From Lumnitzera littorea (taxonomy: Eukaryota > Streptophyta > Magnoliopsida > Myrtales > Combretaceae), in the NCBI GenBank assembly GCA_024138015.1, contig JAMXBB010000010.1, positions 76,009,541 to 76,073,540 on the forward strand: DNA of 64,000 nt. Direction: 5' to 3'. A program made the position numbers and the translations under genes. This document shows, piece by piece, positions 45,801-58,660 of this stretch. The notes under the pieces are model-generated. The model saw only the letters and a list, made by a program, of their open reading frames with translations, had not been told where the DNA came from and did not search any database. The first letter of the stretch is position 1. Each line of letters starts with the position of its first letter.

Positions 45801-47689
45801 ATTTCAAGGACTTTGATGAGTTTTGACAAAATGATATAAGACTTGAGTTTAAGCAATTCTGATGATTCTTTAAAAATATTGACTTTTTCTTTTTAAGAAA
45901 TCTTTGTTGACAATTTATGAAAAGGGTTCCATTTCTCTTTTGAAAAGGTTTTTTTTTCCCTTTTTTCAAGAGATTAAAAAAAAAACTCTTTAATAGAAAA
46001 TTATGTTGCTAATAAGTAAGAAAGTCTCTAAGACTCTAAAAATCACAAATTAGGGATTGACTTAACCCTTACCCATTGATCACTCATTCCTTTAGTATTG
46101 TTTTTTAGAGCATAATTCATGATTTTTGAACTTTTTTAGAAGCACTTATTTCAAACTTGGGATAAATGGCCATTTATATTTTTGAGAAAGCACTCATCTA
46201 CTCTTTAATTTTCCACTAAAGTAATAAGCATCATTACTTGAAATGTTTAGTCAAACTAGACTTCCTTGCACTCTTATAGGCTTGTTTTTACTCTCGGCAT
46301 CAATTCCGAAACTTATAGTTCATCTTATAAGTGGTACACTCTAGTCAATTAATAAAGTCTTTTTTGGGTTTACAATGTAAGGCTTTTGGTAAATGGTTTA
46401 AGTAAATGGATAGCAATGTGCTTTGGCCAATTTTGAAAGAAATTATATACAATCTATCTCGAGTTTACAAGCTAAGAACCTATGAGAAACTAAACATAGG
46501 CTTGCCCCAGTTTCATGAGCAAAGTTTGCTGAAGATAAGTTGTTTTTCTTTAGTTAAAAGAGTTTTATTAAGGCTAGTATAGTGAGTGAGATCATAAAAT
46601 GAGGGCTTTGCTTTTAGGCTTAAGAATTTAAAGTGTTTAGCCTCGAATATCCTTTATAAGTTTGGCTTTTGGTAATTTGACTCATCTTTGAAGATGATCA
46701 CTTTGCTCATTTTCGTTTTTTTTTTTTTCCTTCTTTTTCTCTTTTTCCTTCTCCATTTTTTTTTTCTTTTTCTTTTTTATTTTTGGTCAAGGTATCTACC
46801 TTCCATTACTAAGTTTTCACTTAATGGGATTCAAAGCCCTAAAACCATGGTTCAAAGAGTACAAGCTTGGGAGAAGTGTATATTGCTTTGAAGTGTTTAG
46901 GAAAATCCATGGGGCTTAAAATGTTTGAATGAATGTATGGGCCTAAGTGAGGTGTATATGGTCTGAAACTTTTCTTCATCCTAAAGAAATTGAATTATCT
47001 ATGACAATATTTACTCATGAATTAGCACAACTAAGGTAAACATAATTTAGTCTACCCCTTTTCTCCAGATTAATGACCCTAACCTCCTTATTACCCTAGT
47101 GTGGGGTAATTCTAAGGAAGGTTAATTTTAAGATAAATCCTTAAAAAGCTCAAATGGATTTGCAAGGATAATCATGTTTAGGGATAATGAAATGAATGCC
47201 TAATATCATTTTGACATGTATACCAAGTTCAAGACAAACCTGCTTTAAGGAATGAGCTCAAGTACTCACATCGTGACACTCCTCTCTCATGTGTGTTTAG
47301 GGTTAGTGTTTAGGACATTAGTTGCCACTTTTCATCCTAAACCCTTCAAGTAATGTGTTACCATTCCCTTAGGTGGAAAATTTTAAGTTTCGAGTTTAGA
47401 TTTTACTTATTTTCACTCGTTCCAAATGCCCCTATTTAAATTGAGTTAGCTTCATAGCATATATAAAGATAAGAATACACATAAAATCTACTTTATTTAC
47501 TAACTCGTATCTATTACAAGCTCCAAAATGAAAGATTAGTCTGAAAAAAAATGCAGGAACTAAAATTCTTTTCTACTTCTTACCCCTATTTTTGTTACTT
47601 CTTCAAACTTGGCCCATTTAGTTAAATTGATCTCTTGGAGATATACCCAACTACTTTATGTGGTGAGCCACCTAGTCAGATGGTAGTAA
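45801..47689 (-). other. E1 internal noncoding region downstream of gag
   Basis: About 1.9 kb that would hold pol in an autonomous relative. I see no protease, reverse transcriptase, RNase H or integrase motif in any frame. The part 46400-47600 is well conserved as an inverted copy in E2 (58660-59790), including noncoding words such as GGTGGAAAATTTTAAG, so it belongs to the family rather than being a chance filler. Confidence 0.7.
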
Positions 47690-48520
47690 TAAACCCTTAA
47701 TACCCAATGTTAGAGGTTATCTATTTGATGCCCCTAGGTTAGGGACACTACTACTCATAGACCCATTAGTCTTTAGAAAATTTGGTTGAATAACCTTGGC
47801 ATCAATCAAATCTTGCACCTTATGCTTCGGTTTTCAACAATCTTCTATAGTATGTCCCACCTAACCCACATGATATTCACACCATTTGTTGGGGTCATGA
47901 TCCCTTAACTTGTATTTCTCTGTTGGGTTTTCATGTACCAGTAGTTCTCATCTCTCAATTGCTTGAATACTTGGGTCATTAGAATCTTGCACTATGTAAG
48001 TTGCCTCCTCTTGTTGAAGACAGGCTTGTCTAGATCCTAGGCTTTCCTAATTGGCACATTCGTTCCTAACTTCTCTTTCGTTGAATCATCCTCATGCTTA
48101 GGTTGTGATGTCTTATTCGTACCAAGATCGAAGTTTTTAAGTTGCTTGAGCACATAACCTATTGCCATTTCTATACCCATAAGCCTCTCTTCTAACATCA
48201 CTAACTTTTCTTTTGGGGCTACAACCTTATTTTTCAAACTTGGACAATGACATGCCTCTTGGACTTGACCATTCAAATTTGTCTCTTAAAACCTTCCAAA
48301 CCTTGTATCATATTGATAATGAGCTCATGAACCTACAACTTTTTATACTCAACCACCTAAGATGGTGTGTCAATATGCCCTTAGGCTTGGGAGTATTGAC
48401 TTGCTTCGCATGTTTGCTCAAAACTCCTTCTATTGTGGCTATTCTCTATTCAAAAGCTTCATACATCTTGATTTTTGACAATGAGTGATTATGGGCTTTA
48501 AGTTGGTCTAGATCACTTAA
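47690..48520 (-). pseudogene. E1 gag remnant, C-terminal part with zinc-binding motif
   Basis: On the minus strand an open stretch (48276-48037) includes APKEKLVMLEERLMGIEMAI, a likely coiled coil. It is followed near 47889-47837 by WCEYHVG.VGHTIEDC, a CX2H...GHX4C-type motif, and KVQDLIDAKVIQPNF. The CXXH..GH..EDC...IQDLID signature is characteristic of Tat/Ogre-type Gag proteins of plants. The homologous stretch in E2 is 57781-58500. Stops are present in both copies, so the protein is not made intact. Confidence 0.82.
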
Positions 48521-49479
48521 AAAGCAATTATTTAAAGCCTTCAAGAATCCTTTCCTATTAGTACCACTATATTCTTTTTAAAAAAATCAAGTTTTTAATT
48601 TTGAAAACATTCTTTTTTAAATTTTATTGAAAAAAAAATCAATTTTAATTTTATATTATAAAAGCCTAATACTGACATCGACGAATTAGAAACAATTGGA
48701 AACATTAGGATTGATAACTAAGGACATAATATGATTAAATTACAGGAATGATATAGAGAAGCTGGAATTACCTTACAATGAAAGACTTATTAAACAAATG
48801 ACACAAGGGTGACAACTCATGAAGAAATCTCCATTAGGACGATGACAACTTCATGGATGAATAGAAAGAATGAAAACTTAAACACTTATAAGATTAGTGA
48901 CTTTAAGGTGAGAAATAATTTACAATGGGAATCTAATCGTTAAATCTTTTTTTTCCTTTTTGATTTTTTTATTTTGTTGGTTACTAATAGTATGATACAT
49001 GTAAGGCATTGTAATAGAAATCGACTAAGTAAAAAAAAAATTATCATGAAAATGGTTTTTAATCACAAAATATCTTTTTGAAATTTCCTTTTTTAAAAAA
49101 AAAATTGTTGGAAAGCCTTTAAAAAAAATGATAGTTCCATAATATCTTTATCATAGTTAATTTCCATAATTATACGCCCTAAAAAATTTACATGTTAATA
49201 TTGAAGTTTTTTTTCTTGCTTGTTTTTTCTTGTTGTTTTTCTTTCTTTTATTTTTTTTTGTTTATATTTTGAGGAAAATATCAAGAAAATAAAAACAAAA
49301 TGAGTAAAAGACTATGTAATCAATAAAGGTTTTCATTTAATGAAGCTGCAAATCTATTGATAATCATAAAATCTGACATATATAACGAACTAAAAGAACA
49401 AAAAAAAATATCCTAACTAATCTTCCTAAAATCTCAAATTCTATATCTATAAGAGCTAATGGATCTACCTAAGACAAGC
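48521..49479 (-). other. Noncoding stretch splitting E1 gag; possible intron
   Basis: About 0.95 kb of AT-rich sequence without coding potential separates the coiled-coil part of gag (49957-49480) from the zinc-motif part. On the minus strand it begins GTCTTAGGTAGATCC, where AG|GTAGAT is donor-like, and ends in T-rich stretches before TTTTTAAGTGATCTAG. E2 retains the 3' part (57000-57780), so it is a family feature. Ogre elements are known to carry an intron, though at a different place; intron status here is inference. Confidence 0.4.
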
Positions 49480-49957
49480 TTCATTAGCTTTCAAATTGTA
49501 ACATCTCTTTCTTGAATCTTACTCCTCAAGAATTGATTTTCCTCTAGTAATCTCTCATTCTCCATCTTTAACTCTTTAATGATTCTTTTACTTTCTTAGA
49601 ACTGGGCTTCAACTCTAGCTCATATGATATTTCGATAGGCTTGCTCAGTAGGTGAAAGATATTCTAACTTTAGCTCATGTCTAAATACATCCAAAGCTTC
49701 ATACTGTATCTTTCCAGGCTTCTCTAACTAATCATAAATGAACTACTTGGTGGCTTGGTATTCTCCAACTTTGCCCCTCAAAGTTCCCACGTTGACTATC
49801 TTCTTGACTTTCCTCCATTCTTACAACTTTACAAGTTCTGCTAACCATTGAATCAAAGTAGCCATAGGTAAATAAGGATCTTGATAACTCAATGTGACAT
49901 TGTCTAAGGACTCTCGATATGCTATCTCTTGAAACGGACCTAGTTATTTGGTGATAC
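49480..49957 (-). pseudogene. E1 gag remnant, central part
   Basis: On the minus strand: HIELSRSLFTYGYFDSMVSR, then RIIKELKMENERLLEENQFL near 49560-49500, a clear heptad-like coiled coil. An open stretch covers 49959-49732. The frame continues from the N-terminal part at 52735 across the nested solo LTR. Confidence 0.75.
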
Positions 49958-52729
49958 AAGCTAGGAAATATCCTATATAACCCGTAATTGGTTACCGCTT
50001 CTTAGCCAGCACCTGTACGACGTCTATAGGGATGTGAGCAACCACAGCTCAGTAAGTTAGAACGGAAGACTTAAAACTATACCATACACATAACAAGGGT
50101 TTCAATCACTTATTAGGTGCAATGCATGTGCAAGCAAATACCATCGCACAACGTTGTCCGGCCCGTCGTGAGATTAGAGAAATTGTGCCCGCTCTAATCC
50201 AGGTTGAGGAGTTGCCGTTAATGCAACAGCTCACGACCAAACCCAGGCTCATGTAATGTAGACCTTGCTCCTCTCGCGACTACCTTCGAACCACTGCCTT
50301 CACCCTCGCCGCGATCTCCTCTCCTGTCACTTAATTCGACTGAGGATGAAGAAGGGACCATTTTGCAATCCTGCGCTATCCCTTCCGAAGGGGTCGGTAT
50401 TTGGCCGGAGAGTCCTAAGTTCCCCTAACGGGTTGCCATGCATGTTCGATTATGATTACTAGTCGGATATTTAATTAAGTCCAGTTTAGGGTAATCAATC
50501 CTTTCATACAATTCATACAATATGTGCCAGAGCAACAAACAGAATCATAGTATCACCCATAATCAAGCACATGCACACATTCAACTATCTAACAAGCACA
50601 ACCAAGCATAATCTTAAGCCTCCAAAATACAGCATCGTATTAATCCCAACTTACCTCGACTCCTCACTCACTCACTCGAGGTCCGATTTGCTCAGGCCAT
50701 CGCCGATCATCCCTATAACACGAACGTGGTTTCAGCTTTTCATATAAATATTATAGGTTCGTTTTATCCTACAACGCTTATTGTTAGGTTTTGTTTAAGG
50801 TTTAATATGCCTAATTATCTAGGTATTAAGTCTTTTACAATTATTCTAGGTTTGGGGTTAGGTTCAGGTTCGGTTTCTGCATCGATTTCTAAATTAGGTT
50901 TTAGTTCGATTTCTAAGTAATGTTTTAGATTCCAACCCTAGAAATCCGTTTCAACCCATAATGTGAAATTAATCACATTACTTTCCGATCTCCTAATTAC
51001 CATCATTAGCTCTAATTAGTATTTTAGTCCATCCGGTACACTTAAATCCTTATTTGTATACCGAATTTACTCATAATGTAAGAAATTGTTACATTTTTCA
51101 TATAATTACATAAATTCAAGTTTCCCATCAGATTTATTGTACGTTTTTATTATTATCACAATATTAATTTTTATTATAATATTTCCTATTTATTATATTT
51201 TCAATAATTACCTATTATGAATTATTACCTTTTATGTATATATTACACTTCTAATATTTCTATCACTCTAATTATCATCTCTAAACATCAATTATCATTT
51301 CAAAATGTCTAAATTCATCCTAAATCAGATTTTACTCCAATTTACCCTAATTTACAAAATTATCTTAAAATGTACTATTTTTCCATATTACTTATTTACT
51401 ACATAATTAACCTAATAATTACATCTAACACTCTAATTGCTACAAGTATCATACTCCATTAGATCTTAACATCCTAAAACATCTACTTATTCACTAAGTC
51501 AGTAATTAATATCCTAATCACCTAATTAACTCCAAATTACCCATTTTATGCCTCATTTTAGGGCCTAAAAATTATCTAAAAATTTTGAAAATTAATTTTT
51601 GAAAACGGGATTTATAGCACTATTCTATATCATCTAAGTAATCTACACAAAAATTTTGGGCTTGAAATTACACTCCTAAGGTCATTTATTTCTAAACCGA
51701 AATGTGCTCGGTTTTGCACGATTTCTTAGGGACTATATATTACAGGACATAATTTCATCAAAATAACATTTTTCCTACAAACTACATACAAAAATATCCT
51801 AGAATAACAAAATTCATAATTTTCTAATTATATTTACTATTTTTACAAAATTTCACAAGAATCGGGCTAGAATTTGGACTCACCGGTTTGGGTGGCTCCG
51901 GCCACCGCGGGCCGCCGTGGCCTTGTCGGCCGGCCTGGACGCTACCACCACCGTGTGGTGGTGGTGGCCGTCTACTTCCAGCTACTCGTCTGGTGTGGGT
52001 TCTCTTTGAAAGCCCTAATTGCATAGTTTTTTCTAATTTTTTTCTAAAATGAATTTTTCTCTCAATTTTCAGCTCTCTCTAATTTTCTCTGATTTGTATC
52101 TGTCCAAATGAGCTTCTGAATTTTTCTTGCTATTTATAGAGAATTTTTGTAATTATTATGCATTAATTTGACAAGACTTTGCCCAATTTCCTTAATTTTT
52201 GACTTTTAGGTTGTCAAATTTCTATTGGCTAATTTTTCTTTTGCAGCTTTGGACCTGTCATGACCTGATTTTGATTAATCTTATCCTCTTCTGATTTTTT
52301 CTGATTTTTCCATAATTATTTTATAATTTTCTTTAATTATTTACTTAGTTTTTGGCCAATTTAGGTAATTTCGCGTATTTTTATCTACACGTAAATACAT
52401 GTGGAGTACATGTGAACATTCCTAAATATTATTTTGGTTATTCTAAAATTTTTAGTATACATATAATTTATCTCTAGTAATTTATTAGTTATTACATTAC
52501 ATTTTTTGCCTTTTCAGTAATTAGCAATTATTATGCTTAAAATTTGAAAATTTTATAGTCTCCTATTTTATTTCTTATTTTCTTAAATTTAAGTTTATGG
52601 GGTCATTTTTACTAATATTTTTCTCAATAGTTTATAATTTGGGTTTGATCGAATCTTTTAACTGATCGCCCTAAACTTTGGGTTCTAAGTTTACTCCTAC
52701 GGTTACTTAGCTGAACTTTGGGGCTTACA
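49958..52729 (-). mobile_element. Solo LTR (~2.8 kb) nested in E1 gag
   Basis: On the minus strand it starts TGTAAGCCCCAAAGTTCAGC at 52729, a terminus typical of plant Del/Tekay-type gypsy LTRs, and ends near CCTAGCTT at 49958. GATAC (plus strand) flanks both sides: 49953-49957 and 52730-52734. The left terminus is not a clean CA, so that edge is less certain. Joining the flanks restores the gag reading. The LTR contains a GC-rich block at 51890-51975 and a TATA box on the minus strand. Confidence 0.78.
52130..52141 (-). promoter_or_regulatory. TATA box in the nested solo LTR
   Basis: The minus strand reads CTCTATAAATAG, a near-consensus plant TATA box about 590 bases inside the LTR. It supports the minus-strand orientation of this LTR, with transcription starting around 52100. 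Confidence 0.6.
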
Positions 52730-52734
52730 GATAC

Positions 52735-53700
52735 TGATAAGAGGGACCCCTACATAATTGATGCACCTTAAGATGGCTTGAGTGCAATTACTCTACCTAA
52801 CCGTCCACATAAAATCTACTGATTGTATCTTGCTTATGACTGATACCCATCCTTTAAATTGAGCTTTATCTAGTACCTTAAGGTGATGGGTAAAGTCGTC
52901 AATCAGGTTTACATTTTCAGTCAACGATGCTCTAAGAAGATTCCCTTTATATCCCTATGTGTGCTTGAAAAACCATATGACAAGGACTGTAGGGTTAGCT
53001 GTGAAATACCCATGTCCCTACTTCCTTAAGTAAGTGAGTGTTTTGAATTGCTCTACCAATAATGTCGGTATATAGGATTTACCTGCTAAGAATTAAGTTA
53101 CTAACTCGACAACCCTATAATGAACTTGACCGAATCTAATGGGAAATAACATTGTCTTAAATACTACTACGATAAAAGCATTTACCCTCTTCTCGGCCCA
53201 CGATTCATATCCCCTATAGAAAATCTGACAATAACTCTAATAAACATCTAGGCTTGAAAATCATTCTACCAATCTTAAGATGCTAAGACACTTTTTGCCC
53301 TCTAAAGATAAGAATGATGCTAGGGTTAACTTTTTAACTCCCAATAAGGTCATGAAGGCTTTCTTAGGCTAGACTTTAAGATTTGGGATAGTTATGCCTA
53401 CTTCAAGAGATGGGACAGTAAGTAATTGCAAGTATTTTTTTAAAGTAGGTGTCGACACGTGTGGGTCGAACTTAAAAGCTACAGATTCTGAATCTCGGTA
53501 ATGAATAAGGGCTTGAATTAGAGGCTAGTGGAGCTAGACTTGCATGAGGGACATGACCATCCCGATCTTTTGGCGATTGTGATCTTGCTTAACGGACAGA
53601 AGCTGATTCAACCAATATTTCAGGTAACCTCAGGGAAAGAATACTTATCCAATTGGACTTCATGGATAGGCTCGTGATTAACACTATCTTGACTTTCCAT
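52735..53700 (-). pseudogene. E1 gag remnant, N-terminal part
   Basis: Start ATG at 53700-53698 on the minus strand (MESQDSVNHEPIHEVQ). After stops and a frame change it continues with SVAFKFDPHVSTPTLKKYLQ, SLEVGITIPNLKV and KKAFMTLLGVKKL, then AEKRVNAFIVVVFKTMLFP, IDDFTHHLKVLD and RCINYVGVPLISVS. These follow the order of the long N-terminal domain of plant Tat/Ogre Gag proteins (FWD..Y..F.F...D..PT..EY, VFW..KY, GCINYNP-like words). The frame then enters the nested solo LTR at 52729. E2 lacks this part. Confidence 0.72.
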
Positions 53701-54082
53701 ATCTATATTACATAAAAAAAAATGATGTAATTATTTACAATCAGACCACTAACTTTATGATAGAGTTGGATATGATATTAATAATTCTGCAACCTTTTTT
53801 AAAAATATTTTTTAGAAATTATGTAGCCTTTTAGTTACTAAGAGACAATAAAAATAAAACACATATAATATAAGAAATAAAATGATCACATAGACATAAG
53901 CATTAACAAAAAAAAAAAAATCAAATAAAAAAAATGCAATATATTACACATGCATGTAATGCAATAAGGATCGGTAATTAATAAATTATATGAATTATTA
54001 TAAACCTACGAACAGAAAATACCCTTATATATAAGTAGGTTCGAAATAGGATTTTTAATAAATGAAGCTTGCGAATACTTAT
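53701..54082 (-). other. E1 leader, part 2
   Basis: Minus-strand leader just upstream of gag. It matches E2 56718-57000 (ATAAGTATTC..GAGCTTCATT, CTACTTATATATAAGGGTA, GTAGGTTTATAATAATTC) and ends exactly where the E2 LTR begins. Confidence 0.8.
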
Positions 54083-56208
54083 TATAGACACCTCATTTTT
54101 GTCATTTTTCATTTTATTTTAGTTAAACCAAGTTAATAAAAAAACAAAAAATAAAAAAATAATAAAAATGAAAAAATGAAAAAAGAAAAAAATGATGAAA
54201 AAATAAAAAAGAGAGGAGAGTCGAGTCAAATTGTATTGAGTCAAGTTGTATAGCATTGAGTTGAATCGTATCGAGTTGAGTAATATTGAGTAGAGTTACG
54301 TCGGATCGTTTAAGATCAAATCGGATAATGATGTATATTTAATTTAATAAATCTTAAGTCATTGGAGAATTGGGCTATATTAAAATAATTTTGGCTTAGT
54401 CCGATTTAAAGTAGATTTTTATATAATTTATATTGAGTCAAAATAAACTTAAGATTTATTAGATAAGTTATTGGGCTATAATAAATTGAATCGAGCCTTG
54501 TAAAATAAAAAGATTGAATTAAGTAAGATTTTTAGAAATTAGGTTAAATCTTTGAAGAATCGTAATCGTATCTTTGTATCTTCGATACGAAAGATATGAT
54601 TAAGAAGTTTATAAATAGCACGTCGGTAGGTGACGTTTTTAGAATCCCTATATTCGATCAAATATAATACACTTACACCATTACAATTTAACAACTACTC
54701 AATTGAATTCACCAAACTCACGACAGTCCATATCACCTAGCTGTCTAATCACAATTCACCAAACATACAATCGACAACGAATTTCACAACATAACCAAAT
54801 TCACTCACTAATCCGAACACAATTGCATACAAGCCTTGCCATCCAAACATTTAACCAATAGCCTAACATTCAATGACCAGATCTCAATTCACAAACATAC
54901 CCCCTAACCAATCCATGTCATCAACACAACGCATCAATCGAACACCCTTACGACGTCTACTTGCACATCACCGAAATCCAAGCCCTTCGCTTGGCATTGC
55001 TACGTCCTCACTCCATTGATCCAAACAATTAGCACGTCTAATGGCTCCTACACCAACGCCCCTCATTCACAATCTGACCATCCTTCATCCATGCTACGTA
55101 CGAGCATGAACATTCTACATACGAAGCATATGATCGCATTTGGCTCGATTTGGTAAAAATCCTTTTATTTTATTTCATTGGCTGGTCCAATTATGATTAC
55201 TAATTTATTTTTTTAAGTGTAGGTTTTATCATTCTCATATTGTTTTTTTTAGATAATCCAATTTTTAATAAAATTTAGTTAAATTGCGTTTTTTAGTAAA
55301 ATTGTACTTTTTAGAAAAGATACGTATCTTACGGTTGAGATTTAGAAAATAAACATACAAGATATATATCTTGTAATTAAGATTTAGAAAAGATACGTAC
55401 GAGATGCGTATCTTATAATTGAGATTTAGAAGAAATACATATCTAGATCGTATCTTAGTGGATCTTACAATTAGGATTTGAAAAGATATCTTTTGATATG
55501 TAGTATTTTTAAAAATAATAAAAAATTTTAATCGCGTTTTTTTTTTTAAGATTTAGTTAGTTATGTTTTCTTTAATTTGGGAAAATTAGATTTATTAGTT
55601 TTTTTTTCAAAAAAAAATAATAAATAGTTAAAAAAAAACATAAATCTAACTCGATTTTCAAAATAGAAAGAATCAACCTACTAAATATTTTATAAAAAAA
55701 GAATTACAACCGGTTTGATCTCGATTAACAGATACGTAAGCACTTTTAGGACAACTGTATAAAAAATAACAAAAAAAAAAAAAACATTTTCCTTTTTCTT
55801 GAAAATTCGTAATAAAAAAAATTATAAAAAATTCACTTTAGCTATTTTTTTCTTATTTGTACATATTTTTAGTATTTTTAGAAAATTATAAAAATATAGC
55901 CCATCAATTTTTCTTTAGTTTTTACATGGTGACTTAGTCTTAATAAGTTAGTTTCTGAATCTAGTTTTTTTTTTTTTTTGTTTAGTTTTCTAAAAATTAT
56001 TTTCTTAGAAAATCCATAGATCAATGGTCAAATTAGAGTTTTCTCACCTAAAAACTTTAATTTCACTTTTTACTAGTTGAATTGATTGGCAACTCTAATT
56101 ATTAAATTTTGTAGAAAAATATTTCCTTAATTTAATGTCAAGTAACTTATATTAAGTGAGTTGAGCTTAAAATAGGTTAAATTAAGGAAACCAAAATAGG
56201 ACTCAACA
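54083..56208 (+). repeat. E2 5' LTR
   Basis: About 2.1 kb, reverse-complementary to 42427-44683 and 59933-62172. It starts TATAGACACCTC (a mutated TGTAGACACC) and ends GGACTCAACA. AGATACGTATCT-type palindromes lie at 55319 and around 55390-55440. Confidence 0.9.
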
Positions 56209-56211
56209 GAA

Positions 56212-56230
56212 TTGACGACTCCACTGTAAA
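56212..56230 (+). other. Probable primer binding site of E2
   Basis: TTGACGACTCCACTG lies three bases after the LTR end. The matching E1 site on the minus strand (59930-59911) reads TTGACAACTCCATTG. The shared TGRCRACTCCAYTG looks like a TGGCGACTCC-type primer site; which tRNA it pairs with I have not established. Confidence 0.5.
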
Positions 56231-57780
56231 AACTAAAAATTAATTAATGGGCTTTTGTATTATTATTATTATTATTATTTTTGTATTATAGTTGTACCAA
56301 TAGGTTTTAGGTGATGTAAGCCTTAAGAAAAAAGCCTGGCCCAATGGGCCCTATTGGAGAATTATAGAGGGTTCTTTTTATTTTTAGTAATCATTTATAT
56401 GTTTAGATGTAGTCAGACCCGGACCACCTTAAGAACTTAAGACGGGTTGCTATTGTGTAACCCTCTAGTTGTTGGGGTCTTTACCCTCGCCTGGCGGTAA
56501 TAGGCGAGTCTACTCAAGTTTCGATGTAGCCCACTGGGTTTTTCTTTAGAAAACCTTAGAGCTATAGAGCTTGAAACTTGTAGACTCCACCCTCTTGCAT
56601 CATTCTTTTCGAAAAAGGGGTAGTTATTTTGAAATTATTGGAAAAGCTCGATTTAATCTACGGTCGGTTCGACTTTCTTTTTCAAGAAAAGGGGAAATTA
56701 AAAAAATCAATAACCCTGATATATAAGTATTCACGAGCTTCATTTTTTTAAAATTTAATTTTGAATCTACTTATATATAAGGGTACTCCTTAACCGTAGG
56801 TTTATAATAATTCCTATAATTTATTAATTATCGACCTCATTGCATTGCACGCATGTATAACATATTGCATAACATTTATTTTGTGTATTTGTTTGTATAT
56901 GCTATCTTTTGTAATATATGTGGGTCTTGTAGATTTTGTGTTATTTTATTAATAATAGGTCATATAACATAACATTTAACATAAAATGCTCAAAATCAAT
57001 AGTATTCTCCTTATATCATAATGTGCTAATGTTAAAAAAGAAAAAGAAAAAAACTTTTGCATGAACTTGTAAATTTTTTGGTGCATGTAATTATGGAAAT
57101 TAACTATGATAAAAATTATTATGGAACTATCATTTTTTTTATAGACTTTCCAACAATTTTTTTTTTTAAAAAGAGGAAATTTCAAAAGATATTTTATAAT
57201 GAAAAAAACCAGTATCATGATAATTTTTTATTTACTCGATTTTTATTGCAATACCTCACAAGTACCAGACTATTAGAAACTAACAAAATAAAAAAAAAAT
57301 CAAAAAGACAAAAGAAAGATTTAACTATTAAATTCCCATTGTAAATTATTTTTCATCTCAAAGTCATCAATTTTGTAAATGTATAGGTTCTTGTTCTTCA
57401 TATTCATCCATTAAATTGTCGCGCTCCTGATAGAGCATTCTCTATGAGTTGTCACCCTTATATTATTTTTTAATGAGTCTCTCATATAAACATCATCCTA
57501 TGTACTCAATTATCAGTCCCAATATTTCTATTTTTTTTTTTTTTAGATTTGTCAATATTAGTATTAAGCTTCTGTAACATAAAATTAACATTAATTTTTT
57601 TTTTCAATAAATGTTTCAAAAAAAAAAAGGGAAATGTTTTCAAAATTAAAAACTTGATTTTTTTTTTTTAAAAGAATGCAATTTTGCTAATAAGAAGAGA
57701 TTTTTATAAGTTTTAAAAGATTCTTTTTAAGTGATCTGGCTCAACTTGTAACCCATAGTCACTCATTTTAAAAAATCAAG
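56231..57780 (+). other. E2 leader and gag-splitting noncoding region
   Basis: 56231-57000 is leader, partly matching E1 (59932-59795 and 54082-53701). 57000-57780 matches the noncoding stretch inside E1 gag (49250-48521, inverted). Overlapping open frames on both strands at 56976-57344 are low-complexity Lys/Phe/Ile-rich and not genes. Confidence 0.7.
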
Positions 57781-58660
57781 ATGTCTAAAGCTCTTGGAAA
57801 GAGAATAGCCATAGCAGAAGGGGTTTTAGGTAAACACGAGAAACAAGTCAAGGTCATAGCTCATAGCCAAGCCTAAGTGCCTATTGATACCTCCTCTTAA
57901 GCAGATGAATCTAAAGAATTGCAGGTTCGTGAGCCCATTATCAATACGATACAAGGTTTGAAAAGGTTATTAAGACTAAATTTGAATGGTCAAGCCTAAG
58001 GAGCATGTTATTGCTATGATTTGAAAAATAGGGTTGTAACCTTAGAAGAAAAGTTGGTGATATTAGAAAAAAGGCTCACTAGCATTAAAATGGCGATGGG
58101 TTATGTGCTTAAGTAGCTTGAAAACCTACATCTTAATACAAATAGGAAGTTACAACTTAAGCATGAAGATAATTCAACGAAAGAGGAATTAGGACCAAAT
58201 GTGCTGATTAGGAAATCCTAAAATCAAGACAAGCTTGTCCACAACAAAAGGAGGTGATTTACACAATTCAAGATTCCAATGGCCCAAGTATTTAAGCAAT
58301 TGAAAGGTGTAAGACTACTAGCATACGAAAACCCAACAAAAAAATACAAGCTAAGAGATCATGACCCCAACGAATGGTATGGATATCATGTAGGCTAGGT
58401 AGGGCATACCATAGAAGACTGTTAGAAACTAAAGCATAAGGTACAAGATTTGATTGATGCCAAGATTATCTAACCAATTTTTCGAAAGACTAATGGGTTA
58501 ATTAGCAATGGTATTCTTTCTCTAGGTTTTGAAAAAGCATCAAACAGACAACTTCCAGTATTAGGCATTGAGGATCTACTACTATAATCTGATAAGGTGG
58601 CTCACAATTTGAAGCAATTAGGTATATCTCAAAGAGATCAATTCAGTTAAATGGGCCAAG
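57781..58660 (+). pseudogene. E2 gag remnant, C-terminal part
   Basis: Plus-strand words MSKALGKRIAIAEGVLGKHE, VTLEEKLVILEKRLTSIKMA (coiled coil) and WYGYHVG.VGHTIEDC (58376-58423), in which the first zinc-binding Cys of the E1 motif has become Tyr. Then KVQDLIDAKII, LISNGILSLGFE and LPVLGIEDLLL. It is broken by stops and homologous to E1 48520-47690. Because E2 and E1 carry different stops, each decayed independently. Confidence 0.8.

Noticed and set aside
56976..57344. Overlapping open frames with Lys/Phe/Ile-rich products on both strands
   Set aside because: AT-rich low complexity; the homologous E1 region does not keep them open.
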